Positions 44,870 to 55,110 of a stretch of 64,000 nt of DNA are shown in pieces. The stretch's first letter is position 1. Each line of letters starts with the position of its first letter. Where the stretch lies: the NCBI GenBank assembly GCA_024114885.1, contig CP099426.1, forward strand, positions 1,488,001-1,552,000. Direction: 5' to 3'. The translations under genes were made by a program, and so were the position numbers. Source of the stretch: Septoria linicola. Taxonomy: Eukaryota; Ascomycota; Dothideomycetes; Mycosphaerellales; Mycosphaerellaceae. The notes under the pieces were generated by a model. That model saw only the letters and a program-made list of their open reading frames with translations, was not told the origin of the DNA and did no database searches.

Positions 44870-46360
44870 TCATCGCCACGGTCGGTCGTGCTCCATGGTG
44901 TCCATAAGTGTCGCTTTTGGACTGTCCAGACCGAGGTACTCTCCTGCTGCGATCACTGCGGCAAGGAAGCCCAACGCGGTTATGGCCCATGATGCTATCG
45001 AAAATCCTGTGGAAAAGTCGTTGTCCATTGCAAAGCCATAGCCGAGAGCCGCACCGAGGCTGACAGCGATAGCAAAGAAAAGCCCCATGTAGATCTTCGT
45101 GCTGTCAAACGTTTCCTTAACATCTATGTCAATTACAGCCCCTGCTTCTATCAGCTCATCAAGACGAGAGACCCAGCGTATCGGCGGTCTCTCATCGTAC
45201 TCGTTCGGTTTGCCGGTAAATGTGCTGTATAGGATCGACTTCTTTTTGCACATTCGACGGAGTTGATTCATGAATGAATTCCGCGTCATGGCATTGTCCT
45301 GGGGACTTATCGGTTTTCGGTCTGTACGCAGCCATGCTCCAGTCCTGGGATATCGAATGTCGGGAAACGCATGGAACTGGATGAAGTATACGAAAGATAT
45401 CTTTTTGTAAGCGGTGAGCTTCTGGACAATGCCAACTTCGGAAGTCTTGAGACTGTGGTACTGTTGATTGAGCTTGCGGGCAAAGACGATATCAGTCCAT
45501 GTGCCTGAGCGATATGCAAAGGTACCACCCGAGTAGCGCTCGCCGTGTCGTGTCAAGACTAGTTTGAGTTTGATGTCATACTTGTCATCCTTCCAGACGG
45601 CTGCTCGATCCCAGATTGCAGTGCTGTACGGGGCACGGATGATGTAGTCGTATCTTTTGCCAGGCCTCTGCGAGGGACGACTATAGATCCTGTCCGGAGG
45701 TGGCGAGCCTGAAAACATGCCAGGGCGAGGCGGCCTTGGCGGAGGCGGAGGTGGAGGTTGAAAGTTCAGTGGTGTATACCCTGCTCCGAACTCATGATTT
45801 AAGCCCATAGAAGTTGTTTGCGGGAGCGCATTGTCGTCGAAACCATCATAATAATCGTCAAGCATTTCATTGGAGTTCTGATCAAGACATGGCGTCGTCT
45901 CCTCAGGTGTTGCGTAATGTCTGCCTGTACGGCGCTTTCTTGGCTCCAAGATGAATATATCTGGACCTGCGCCCGGCTTTGCTGCACCTTCCATACGACC
46001 TTGATGAGGTCTGGGTTTCCTGGAGTGGCTGTTCTTCTCCTCGATGATGAGCCTCGCCGGAGCATGTTGACCACCGTGATCTGGGCGTCGCTTTTGCCTT
46101 TTGTCAGCATGACCGTTATTGTGGACTCGAGCGCCAGTATCGTAATACTGCTCTATTCGTTGCAGAGGCTCGACTGGACGAGCGTTGCGTGACTGATGTG
46201 GATTCCCAAGGGGAGGCTCGATTCTGCCAGGATCCCGAGAGCTTCCTACAGTCTGGCGCCTTGGATGTAATTGTGCTGCAGCCTCTCCTGGCTGGCCACT
46301 GCGCTCGATTATAATTTCGTGCTGCCCCGGGGTTTCGTCGGAGTCATATATGGGCTCCAT
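44870..46360 (-). CDS. Hypothetical protein with two C-terminal membrane segments
   Basis: Single frame; first ATG at 46360 (MEPIYDSDE) gives 496 aa. The N-terminal 230 residues are disordered, rich in Arg, Pro, His and Glu, with a run of seven prolines. A folded region (about 235-420) contains FVYFIQFHAFPD and WVSRLDELIEAGAVIDIDVKETF. Two hydrophobic helices close together near the C-terminus (about 425-475) make a hairpin, with both ends cytosolic if inserted so. Proteins of this layout are widespread and uncharacterised in Pezizomycotina, to my knowledge. Function unknown. Confidence 0.75.
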   Translation of the reverse strand: MEPIYDSDETPGQHEIIIERSGQPGEAAAQLHPRRQTVGSSRDPGRIEPPLGNPHQSRNARPVEPLQRIEQYYDTGARVHNNGHADKRQKRRPDHGGQHAPARLIIEEKNSHSRKPRPHQGRMEGAAKPGAGPDIFILEPRKRRTGRHYATPEETTPCLDQNSNEMLDDYYDGFDDNALPQTTSMGLNHEFGAGYTPLNFQPPPPPPPRPPRPGMFSGSPPPDRIYSRPSQRPGKRYDYIIRAPYSTAIWDRAAVWKDDKYDIKLKLVLTRHGERYSGGTFAYRSGTWTDIVFARKLNQQYHSLKTSEVGIVQKLTAYKKISFVYFIQFHAFPDIRYPRTGAWLRTDRKPISPQDNAMTRNSFMNQLRRMCKKKSILYSTFTGKPNEYDERPPIRWVSRLDELIEAGAVIDIDVKETFDSTKIYMGLFFAIAVSLGAALGYGFAMDNDFSTGFSIASWAITALGFLAAVIAAGEYLGLDSPKATLMDTMEHDRPWR

Positions 46361-46952
46361 GGTCTTCTGGCTGTCTCCCAAGGCTCAAACTTCATGGACT
46401 TGCTTCTGGACGACGTGCACATCGCTGACGAATATCTGGCATTTTCGAGCACCTACCTGACTTGGGATTCATGGGATGAGACGGGCCCGCGAGCATTAGT
46501 AGAATAGTACTAGTCTGCGGCTGAGATGGCTGATCATGCAGCGCAATCTCGCTTCTGCCGCGCTCTGCGGGATACTCGGCGGATCATGCAAACCACGATC
46601 TTCGAGGCTGTTAAACACACAACGTGATTGTCTTAGTAAGGCATGCGGAATCATAGACAGCGAATTGTGGGAAGCTTCACGTTTCAGACTGAGCCTTGGT
46701 GTCTTGGCCAAATTCCTGAGGCAGGTGCGGGACATTCACTTTTGCCTCAGATGCGCGTCCCCCTCTTCGGACCATTCACATTCACATTACCTCCATTAAC
46801 GCGAAGTCTTCTTCGTCAAGAAGCTTCGCGTGAACGCGATTTGATTCATCAGACAGAGAGCAGTGTTTGCTACGCGACTTCATCCATCTTCGAGGTGGCA
46901 CTAATCGACAGCACAATAACAACACCACAGATCGAGCACTCCAGCGACTAGC
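46361..46952. other. Divergent promoter region, two-TM orphan / La-Arb1
   Basis: 592 bases between two divergent starts. No uninterrupted gene. Includes an imperfect inverted pair around 46798-46835 (TTAACGCGAAGTCTTCTTCG / AAGCTTCGCGTGAA), which could form a stem. Confidence 0.45.
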
Positions 46953-49004
46953 ATGGCTTCGCCACTGCGCAATGTGACGAATATCGTCAAGGACGCGGCA
47001 CTTGCTGTTGTCGACAAGGTCAAGTCTACCACGATTCCAGTTTCTAGCACAAATGGCGACGGAGCTGTAGAGAACAGTAGCGTAGCTGTTCGCGACATGG
47101 CCAGCTCAACCATGACTGACAACAGCTCGGTAAATGAACAATCTGAATCCGTGGCAGTCAGTGTCCTAGACCAAAAGGTAGGCGATCCGGACGAAGAAGT
47201 GGAATACAACGACAACATGGCAAATGAGAAACAATTCGAAGGCCCGGACATTGGTGGTGACAACACAGCTGCGGAAGAACAACAGATTCACGAAGATGAG
47301 GCAGCCTGGACATCACAGCTACACAAGCCAGCCAGTAACAACGTCCTGCCTGGCCTTGACTTCGATACGCCACATCCCGACACGGCCGAGATCGTTCGAC
47401 AGACCGAATACTACTTCAGCGACGACAATCTGGCACAAGATGCGCATCTCCTCGCCCGCACAGGTCCCACTGGAGATGGATGGGTATCAATAAATGAGAT
47501 CATGGGCTTCAAGAAGATGCGGAAGTATAGACCACGTAGCAAAGTCAAGACAGCGATTGCAACAAGCGAGGTTCTCGAGCTTGATGGCAAGTTCATTAGG
47601 CGCAAAGCACCGCTCAACGTCGCGCCTAGAGTCCAGCCAAAGGCAGATCCCAAGCGCGAGCGAGACCGACTGCTGCAGGAAAAGCCGTGGCTTACGAAGG
47701 GAATGTTGCAACCAACTGGGTTTGAGGAGTACGCGACTGAGGGGCCCCTCCCTCCTGCACAATTCGATGAGGAGCGCAGACTTTTTGACCCTGAGGAGGC
47801 TTTCACGACACGAATCGAATATGCCGCGACTCGCTTTGCCGACAGGAAGAAAATGCACCAAGCTAGTGCCAACATCTTCACCAAGTTCATGCTATTTGGT
47901 GGCTTCGCACCCAACACGCACATGTTCGCCGGCTCCATGGATAAGAAGGAGCTTGAGGAATATGACAAAGAGCAAGTTCTGCAAATGACCGCAAAGATGG
48001 GCGTATCGGACAGTGTCATCGATGGCCTGAACTCGGACTCTATTGATGCAGGATCGTGGACAGTTGATTTTGAGGGTATGGCCAAGGCCTTCTTGTCCTC
48101 AGAGTTCTTGCAGCACTTTGAGTGGCATGACGTGAAAGTCGTTCGTGACACGACGAACGTCCTGCGCAAGTTTTACGAATACCTCCTCTACCACGACGCC
48201 TGCCCGGAGTACGAAGACGACATTCGCGATGCTATCGACGTCTGCGATCTTGCCAATGTTGAGCTGCCGAAGCTTGCCAAATTGGCGCTAGAACTTCCAG
48301 GCAACTTCAACATGGCCACGTCTATCTTGCAAAGCGGTTTCTACGCTCGAGTTCGTCCGTCGGACACCACTGCCGAATGGGTGTTCTCAGAGGATCACCT
48401 TGGCTTGAGCGATGTCGATGCACAACTGATTTTCAGTGCTGGTCTTATGGCGCATGCATCTGACGACCAGATTGATGCGGTGTGTAAAGCACAGGCAGGA
48501 GGCACGTCGCTCCAAGTCACTACAGAAGAAGACATCGGCCTCGAGATCGTGCGGGTGGAGAAGACATCGGAGGCTGCGGCAAAGATCTACGATGATGATC
48601 GCATCAAAGGCACTCTGATCAAGCCAACTGGCAAGCTTTACTGTAAGCGCTGGTACCATCCTGGAGCTGCACCGCGAGACGTTCCGAGCGAAGTCAAGGC
48701 CAATGCGAAAACGATCAGGGGCAAGCAGTACGAGTTCATACTTGAAGCAGATGTTCTAGAGCACTGCGAGCCTGGCATGAAGCTGGAGGCGAATGTCAGC
48801 CAATTAAAGGATGGTCTCATGTGGCTCGATCTGGTGGAGAATGTCTACCCGACATTCTTCAAGTGGACACTGAACGAGCGCGTTCGAGACTGGAAAGAGC
48901 CTGGACCTCCGAAGAGCTGGATGCAGCGCGCCAGTGCGAAGGAGGTAGGCGAGGAAGTTCAAGATGTGGCAGGGCACGAGGATGAGCATGAGACACCAGA
49001 TTGA
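46953..49004 (+). CDS. arb1: La-motif / Arb1 fusion protein (Argonaute siRNA chaperone subunit)
   Basis: Intronless 683 aa. Residues 1-140 are disordered and acidic. Residues about 144-222 form a La-type winged-helix RNA-binding motif: QTEYYFSDDNL, then GDGWVSINEIMGFKKMRK and the LELDGKFIRRKAPL end. Residues about 253-660 match the Arb1 family, the siRNA-chaperone (ARC) subunit that in S. pombe holds Argonaute with duplex siRNA: GFEEYATEGPL, IFTKFMLFGGF...MFAG, WTVDFEGMAKAFLS, YLLYHDACPEYEDDI, ELPGNFNMATSIL, and CEPGMKLEANV. The La motif is the classical 3'-U RNA-end binder, so the fusion suggests direct RNA binding. I know no RRM downstream of it, unlike La or LARP proteins. Confidence 0.85.
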   Translation: MASPLRNVTNIVKDAALAVVDKVKSTTIPVSSTNGDGAVENSSVAVRDMASSTMTDNSSVNEQSESVAVSVLDQKVGDPDEEVEYNDNMANEKQFEGPDIGGDNTAAEEQQIHEDEAAWTSQLHKPASNNVLPGLDFDTPHPDTAEIVRQTEYYFSDDNLAQDAHLLARTGPTGDGWVSINEIMGFKKMRKYRPRSKVKTAIATSEVLELDGKFIRRKAPLNVAPRVQPKADPKRERDRLLQEKPWLTKGMLQPTGFEEYATEGPLPPAQFDEERRLFDPEEAFTTRIEYAATRFADRKKMHQASANIFTKFMLFGGFAPNTHMFAGSMDKKELEEYDKEQVLQMTAKMGVSDSVIDGLNSDSIDAGSWTVDFEGMAKAFLSSEFLQHFEWHDVKVVRDTTNVLRKFYEYLLYHDACPEYEDDIRDAIDVCDLANVELPKLAKLALELPGNFNMATSILQSGFYARVRPSDTTAEWVFSEDHLGLSDVDAQLIFSAGLMAHASDDQIDAVCKAQAGGTSLQVTTEEDIGLEIVRVEKTSEAAAKIYDDDRIKGTLIKPTGKLYCKRWYHPGAAPRDVPSEVKANAKTIRGKQYEFILEADVLEHCEPGMKLEANVSQLKDGLMWLDLVENVYPTFFKWTLNERVRDWKEPGPPKSWMQRASAKEVGEEVQDVAGHEDEHETPD

Positions 49005-49468
49005 GGCGACGGAGAGCCCTGGTGCTTTGGTATCACAGGCCTGTCTTGTGCACTCCTAGTGTGCTATGATGGTCTCAGGCATTGCTCAATCGACTGGGCT
49101 TTGAAGTGGAATGCCAGGCATGGAGGACTGAGCCTGAGCCAGGCCGTCGGAGATCGCACTACGCCATGAATCAAGGTGTTCAATGGTAGGGCATTCGGTG
49201 ACTGACGACGAGACAGAGTCCCCTTACTGCGAGCCTAGAGTCACGGAGTCTTCGTGTTTCATGCTCATGCTCCTGGCAGTGAGCAATAGTAAGCTACCGG
49301 GTGCAGTAGCCGAGTCCGATCTTCGGACCCCGCATTGCGTCAAAAGTCCAGGAGCTCCGATGATGTGCCCAGCTTACAAACACAACAATACAAGGATTAC
49401 AGAACTGTCTACCCAAACACTGCTCGTGCTAGATCTCATCCTCACTGACTACTGTACTGGCCTAGTTC
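49005..49468. other. Intergenic, quinone reductase promoter
   Basis: Short chance frames only. No feature recognised. Confidence 0.5.
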
Positions 49469-50627
49469 ATGTCCTTTCGAAACACCTCAAGACGTATTCT
49501 GGCTACTACCGCGACCCAGCGAGCTACAGCACTTTCTTCGCAGTTCCGCCAACCATTCATACGCACAATGACTTCCGTACCTAGCACGATGAAGGGCGTG
49601 GTGATCAACAAGACTGGTGGTACGGAAGTGCTAGAGTACAAGACCGATCTGCCTGTACCTCAGCCAAAAGAAGGCCAAATATTGGTCAAGAACGACTTTA
49701 TTGGTATCAATTTCATTGACACGTAAGTTTCGCTGTCCTTTGGAGGACCAGTGATCGATCGCTGAACTGCTCACGCCTTGCAGGTATTTCCGCTCCGGCC
49801 TCTATCCTGCACCCGGATATCCATATACGCTCGGCCGCGAGGCAGAAGGCACCGTCGTCGCTACTGGAACTGGTGAGCTGTACGGGCTGAAAGAAGGAGA
49901 CAAGACGGTATGGATGGCTGAGGGTGGATACGCGGAGTACACTGCAGTACCTGCCGCGAAGGCTGTGAAGGTACCGAGCGACATGGATCCTAAGATCGGT
50001 GCTGCAGCTCTTCTACAAGGTCTCACAGCGTTGACTCTCGTGCGGGAGGCTCATGCTGTCAAGAAAGGCGACTGGGTCCTTGTTCACGCAGCTGCTGGTG
50101 GCACAGGGCTGTGGCTGACACAGCTGCTGAAGAGCATTGGAGCAAACACAATCGGCACAGCAAGTACGCCCGAAAAGGTGGAGCTGGCGAAGAAGGCTGG
50201 TGCAACATATGTGATCAACTACAGCAAGGAGGATGTCAAGAGCAAGATCGATGAGTTGACGAACAAGCAAGGTGTCATTGCTGTGTTCGACGGTGTGGGC
50301 AAGGATACCTTCGACCTTTCACTGGACGTCTTGGCGAGAAAGGGAAGCTTGATCTCTTTCGGCAATGCTAGTGGAGCCGTCCCGCCTGTCACGATTGCAA
50401 GGCTATCAGCAAAGAATGCGCGTTTGATGAGGCCCACCTTGTTCGGCTACGTCGCCACGAGGGAGGAGTTCGAGCACTATGTCAAAGAGCTGTTTGACTT
50501 TGTGCTGAAGGACAAGCTCGATGTCAGGATTCATGAGGTGTACCCGCTCAGCGAAGTCGCGAGAGCACACGAGGATCTGCAAGGCAGGAAAACGACCGGC
50601 AAGCTGCTGTTGGACCCTAGCAAGTAG
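49469..50627 (+). CDS. NADPH:quinone oxidoreductase, zeta-crystallin type
   Basis: Exons 49469-49722 and 49784-50627 (61-bp intron) give 365 aa. MDR family without zinc ligands. The catalytic core begins near residue 40 (MKGVVINKTGG). Then GINFIDTYFRSGLY across the intron, the HAAAGGTGLWLTQL NADPH loop, VINYSKED and GSLISFGNASG, all typical of yeast Zta1-like enzymes. The first 33 residues (MSFRNTSRRILATTA...) are basic and Ser/Thr-rich and may target it to mitochondria; an internal ATG at 49568 would give the 332-aa cytosolic length usual for the family. Possibly both forms are made. Confidence 0.88.
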
Positions 50628-50770
50628 TGTGTCGTACTGTAATGAAGGAACCGCGTCCTAACATCTCGCCACATGTCGAGGCTTCCTTCGCAATGCCGCC
50701 CGATCCGAAGCAGACAAGTGGCACCCCTTCTGATGTGTTCACAGTTCGAATCGCATGCGTAGCACATGAG

Positions 50771-52391
50771 CTAAGGTCCACAGACCACATTCGGAGGCTT
50801 GCTCACAGCAGATAGTCTTTCCAACTCTACGGACTGACTTCCTCGTATCTGAGTCCACTTATACCGACTGCCAACATGATCATCCAGCAGCCGCGACTGC
50901 CCAAAAAAGACCTCTCGCGCCGTAGCACCCCCCTTCTCCACCCTCCTCCTAAACAAACCCCTCCTCTGCAGCTCCGGAATCACAAACTCAGCGATATCCT
51001 CAAAACTCCCCGGACTCACCACATGAGCCAAATTAAACCCATCAACTCCCGTAATATCAGCCCACCGCTCCAGCTCATCAACCACAGTCTTCGTACTCCC
51101 AATCAGCTTTGGCATCATACCACCCACAAGCAAGAAATCCACAATTCTATTCTTCGTCCACTTCAGTCCTTCGGAGCCAGGAACTGTTTCTGACCATCTG
51201 TTGACTAGTGAGCGCACGGCTGGTTGATCAGACATACTGATATCTTCATCGTCAGGGTGAGAGGAGAGATCGATCCCCGTCCAGCCGCCGAAGAGTGCGA
51301 GAGCGCCTTCTCGATCGCTGTAGGAGAGGAAGTCTTGGTATTTCTGCTGTGCTTTCCCATCGGTTTCGTCCACGATAATGGTGATGCCCGCCATGATCTT
51401 GAGATGATCAGGTTGGCGACCTGCTTGGACGGCAGCCTGACGGAGGTTATCGACTGAGACTTTGACTTTCTCTGGGGTCTAGCCGCCGATGAAGATGGCT
51501 TCTGCGTGTTTGCCGCCGAAGGGTACGCCGGCTTTGGAGATTCCGGCTTGGAAGAGGAGAGGCGTGCGTTGGGGAGAGGGCTCACAGATGTGGGGACCTG
51601 CGACTTTGAAGTATTGGCCTTTGTGGTTGATGGGGCGGACAAGGCCGGGTTCGGCAAAGTGGCCGGTTTGGAGGTTTCGGGTGGCGGCGTTGTCTTTCCA
51701 GCTTCCTTCCCAGAGCTGGTGGTGTGGATTAGTGGGTTATTAACAGTTCTAGTTATGCTGAGCTCACCTTGTAGAGCACTTCCATGTATTCGTCCGCAAT
51801 CTTGTATCGCTCATCATGCTCGATCTGAGTGTCCAGCCCAAAGCTCCTCGCTGCAGACTCTAGGTATGAAGTAACGACATTTCACGCTACTCTGCCGTTG
51901 GAAAGATGATCGACAGTGCTGAACCTTCTAGCATGCGCGTACGGAGCATCGTATGTAGTACTGGCTGTCACACCAAAGATCAAGTTCTTGGTCACAGTAG
52001 CCATAGCCGGTACGAGGAACAACGGATCATTAACAGGAAACTGTGCACCAGCTGTCAGGCAAGGGTCAACGTTCGCTGGGCCTTTGTACACATCGTAAGG
52101 ACCAAGTGTGTCGGCGATGAACATGGCGTGGAAGCCAGCATCGTCCAGAGTCTTGGCAAGATTCGTCCAGAAGGAGAGCTTGTTGTAGTGTGATGTTCCA
52201 TTGCGAGGATGTTTCCACATTCCTGGCGAGAGATGGCCGGGCGTGTTCATGACGAAGGCGTTAAGGAGGAGCTGCTTTTTTGGGCTTGCTCTCGGAAGTT
52301 GAGACTGCATGGACTGCATGATAAACATTGATCTTCGGCTTTCCATTGGATGCCGTGCCATGTGCAGTTGTGTTTGCAGCGAAATGTCCAT
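50771..52391 (-). pseudogene. Flavin-dependent monooxygenase (NtaA/SnaA/DszA family), two in-frame stops
   Basis: Exon 1 runs from ATG 52391 (or 52361) to 51768, exon 2 from 51715 to 50771, with a 52-bp intron. The reading frame is otherwise intact through about 520 codons. Bacterial-luciferase-like signs: LLLNAFVMNTPGHLSPG, FIADTLGPYD, DHLSNGRVA, NVVTSYLESAAR, the HICEPSPQRTP stretch, IMAGITIIVDET and GSFEDIAEFVIPELQ. Two stops interrupt it: TGA at 51882-51884, where the family has Trp (GRV.WNVVTSY), and TAG at 51479-51481, where a Gln is usual (FIGGQTPEKV). No frameshift is seen, so inactivation is recent, or the two bases are errors. The former substrate class was an aminopolycarboxylate or organosulfur compound with reduced FMN. 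Confidence 0.85.
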
Positions 52392-52901
52392 TGACTCCGG
52401 GCACTCTTGGCGTTGCTTACTCGATAGCTCGCGGGTGGCCGTTTGGATATCTTGGCACCATCTCTATGCGTTCGCTTCGCAAGCTGTGTTGAATTGAAGT
52501 ATCTCACCATTCTTGCCCAATGTTTGAAAGGTCTATAATCTCTGCTGCATGGTGGAGTCGTGTTCCCAGGATGTGATCCCACCACGGATTCGATGCCGAT
52601 TTCGGCATGTACAATCGACATGTCGAATATCCGCAGCATTGCTCTTCTAGATCGGGGTGATTTATGTCTCTTGCACATCTGGATGTTAGCAATGCCCCGA
52701 TCTTGTTGCAGTGCACGTGAAATGTGGGGAATGTCAAGAGTGAAGCTTCAGGAATCAATCGTTCCACCCGTGCCGGCCCTGCGCTTGGCCGTCACCGTTT
52801 GTCTTTACCTATTGATTGAGGCAAACACAAACAATAGTACCGCATGTAGTCGCCCTGTGATCGGACGTCGGGCTGGATCTTGCTCACTTGACCTAACCAC
52901 A
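52392..52901. other. Intergenic between monooxygenase pseudogene and F-box-like array
   Basis: Short open frames on both strands without recognisable products. Confidence 0.45.
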
Positions 52902-53550
52902 ATGAGTTCCTTCTCCGCCGGCGATCGACTCTCACGCGTGACAGAGCTTCTCGAGCAGATCCTGCTAGAGCTCAGCCAGTTGCACACATAGCGAGCAGAG
53001 CATAAGACCCAGGCAATGGAAGACCTTCGAAAACTCAGAGTCATGTTGCGCACTAATATCTTGTGCAGTCAGCGCGTCAGTCGCGCTTTCCGTCACACAG
53101 TTGCAGGATCTAAGTTGCTCCAGCATGCATTGTTCTTCTCACCCCGTTGGCGTCAGCAATCTAACGTCAGGTGGGCATGCAGTATATGACATGAATCCGC
53201 TGCTCTTCACAGATGACTACAGTCGGCAAGGATTGCTTGGTCGTATTCGCCGTCGGGCGGGGCTCGTAGCATCCGGCTGCATGATAAGGATCGAGATCGG
53301 GGTGCAGTGCAAGCGGAAGACAGGCCAGAAATGGAGTGACGATGCTTCCTGGCGAAGGATGTACTTCTGCAGGGACATGTTGACGCCAGATTGGAGTTTA
53401 TCCAAAGATGATCTGAGACTTTTTTGCGAGAGACACGGCTCAAGAGATCCACATTGCCAGACGGCGGGTACTTGGTGTCCATGGCTAGTAGAACGTGACG
53501 GGTGGTATTCGGAGTCGGCGAAAATGTCGGAGGAAGCAACCGCTATGTAG
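52902..53550 (+). pseudogene. F-box-like protein pseudogene, copy 1 of 3
   Basis: ATG at 52902 opens SAGDRLSRVTELLEQILLEL, but TAG at 52989-52991 stops it after 29 codons. The same frame then continues with the F-box-like stretch ILCSQRVSRAF and SKLLQHALFF to a second stop near 53184. The C-terminal part, with YDMNPLLF and DASWRRMYF, is one frame over and ends at 53550. It is clearly paralogous to copy 2 at 53943. The family (F-box-like helix pair, NPLL, SWRRM) is expanded in some Dothideomycetes. Members are thought to bind SCF ligases, which is inference from the F-box only. Confidence 0.75.
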
Positions 53551-53942
53551 AGGTAGATAAAGTGGTCGGTAGACCGCATGAACAGAAGTGATCTGGACGA
53601 CTTCGGGAAATCGAAAGGGGAAGCTAGGAGTCTCTATGCAGTGAGACTTGGTAGAGGGAGGATCCGTTCTTGCTGGTCATCGATGTGGAAGTCATCAAGA
53701 GGCAAGAATTGTCTTAGGCGTACTGTACTGCCCGCATAGAATGGCAGCACAACTAAGCAAGACAGTGCCGTGATCGTTGCTCATTGGAAAAGTGAAAGTT
53801 CCAGAACCGACCGCCGCAGCCAATGTTGCTTTGACTCCGGAAGTCGCCTTTGCCATTGTCCCAATGGCAAATGCAAACATTAGCTTCGTTTAAAGCGGAG
53901 GTGTTGTTCACACTTGTTGGCGGTATCTCTTCCATTCAGACC
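53551..53942. other. Spacer between F-box-like copies 1 and 2
   Basis: 392 bases with no gene. Presumed promoter of copy 2. Confidence 0.45.
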
Positions 53943-54606
53943 ATGATGACTTCTCTGTCCGCTGGCGATCGATTCTCACGCATACCAGAGCTCCTCGAGC
54001 TCGTCTTACTGGAGCTCAGCAGGCTGTACGACCACCAATATCGCGCGCTCAGACTAACCTATGACGGCATGACCGAGTACCTCGAAGAGCGTAGGATACT
54101 CCTTCGCACAATTCTTCGCAGCCAACGCGTGAGTCGGGCATTCTGTGACACAATCACAGGCTCTTCAGCTCTTCGGCATTTACAATTTCCCCCCCCCCCC
54201 CCGCCCCAACGAGGACAACCATGATGCACATCCGATATTCGACATGAATCCGCTGTTGTATCATTACGACAGGCCCCCGAAGCTCGGCGCTATCACTGTC
54301 CGTACGGCAATCAGGGATGATTCAAAATTGGGCATCTGCCGATTGTCTGTTTTCTACAACTTCGGTGGTAGAGAGAACGCCAAGCGTGAGAAGAGAGACG
54401 AGCATGCGTCCTGGCGTAGGATGTATTTCAACAGGTATGCATTGACTGTGGTGTGCCGTGGTTGGGCGGATCGCACCGAGACCGACTTCCAGAGAACTGA
54501 CCGTGGCCCTCTCCATATCTGGACGGCAGGAAAGTTTTGCCGCCTGTTACAGACACGCGACCGGCGTTTGTTCGAAGGGCAAGTGACGAGGCGTCCGAGA
54601 CGATAG
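53943..54606 (+). CDS. F-box-like protein, copy 2 of 3, frame broken at a C homopolymer
   Basis: ATG 53943 (or 53946) opens a frame for FSRIPELLELVLLELSRLYD, then LRSQRVSRAFCDTITGSSALRHLQF. The frame then enters a run of 14 C (54189-54202) and ends at 54224. From the same place the +1 frame reads PNEDN..., FDMNPLLYHYD, ASWRRMYFNR and runs to 54606. One C fewer would join the two halves into about 220 residues. No intron can account for the shift without deleting conserved sequence. Either a hypermutable tract, a pseudogene, or a homopolymer length error. Confidence 0.65.
54189..54202. repeat. C14 mononucleotide run
   Basis: Fourteen consecutive C, followed by G and four more C. It lies exactly where the two reading frames of F-box-like copy 2 meet and encodes part of a proline tract. 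Confidence 0.97.
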
Positions 54607-55110
54607 TAGAAAGCATCGCTGTCGTTGGAGAGTCGCGAGCTGTGGCTTGGGATCGAGGAACCTCTGGTATCTTCCTCTGCGGCATGGTAACACTTAGTGT
54701 GAGTAGTAGGCTCGACTCCAGTCTGCACGTTGGCGCAGTAATTCGACTACGTAGAAGTCTCTGCCGAGAATAGATTAGTCCGTTTCGACAACTTTCTCCT
54801 CATGTCCAGCAATTTCGTGATCGCTCGCTTGTACCAATGTGGTGACGGATAATTGCTGAGGGTACCAAGGGTGGTGCAAATATGTTTTCATCGTGCTTTC
54901 GTAAGTTTCAACGACGGCAGTGACTGAAGTGAAGCTGAGTGGTGATGGCCAAGGTGAGAATCAAGTCAAGATGAAAGTGAGGCAACTCGCGCCTGGCACA
55001 CGCGTGCTTTTTGCTCAATTTGTTGACAATCACTTCCACCACGCCTCTCAAACAAGCGCTTTATCAACAGCCAGCGCATACCGACGGCGTATAAGGCTCA
55101 GAGAAACCTG
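54607..55110. other. Spacer between F-box-like copies 2 and 3
   Basis: Upstream of copy 3. A short frame (54920-55114) ends at a GTGAGT donor-like site at 55111 and might be a 5' exon of copy 3; not proven. Confidence 0.35.

Noticed and set aside
50735..50775. GTTCGAATC resembling a tRNA B box
   Set aside because: No A box at the proper distance and no cloverleaf could be drawn.
51882..51884. In-frame TGA read as selenocysteine in the monooxygenase
   Set aside because: Fungi of this group lack a known selenocysteine system, family members have Trp here, and a second stop (TAG) exists downstream.
53141..53177. 37-nt intron in F-box-like copy 1 to repair its frame
   Set aside because: Shorter than any other intron here and it would not remove the upstream TAG; copy 2 has no equivalent.
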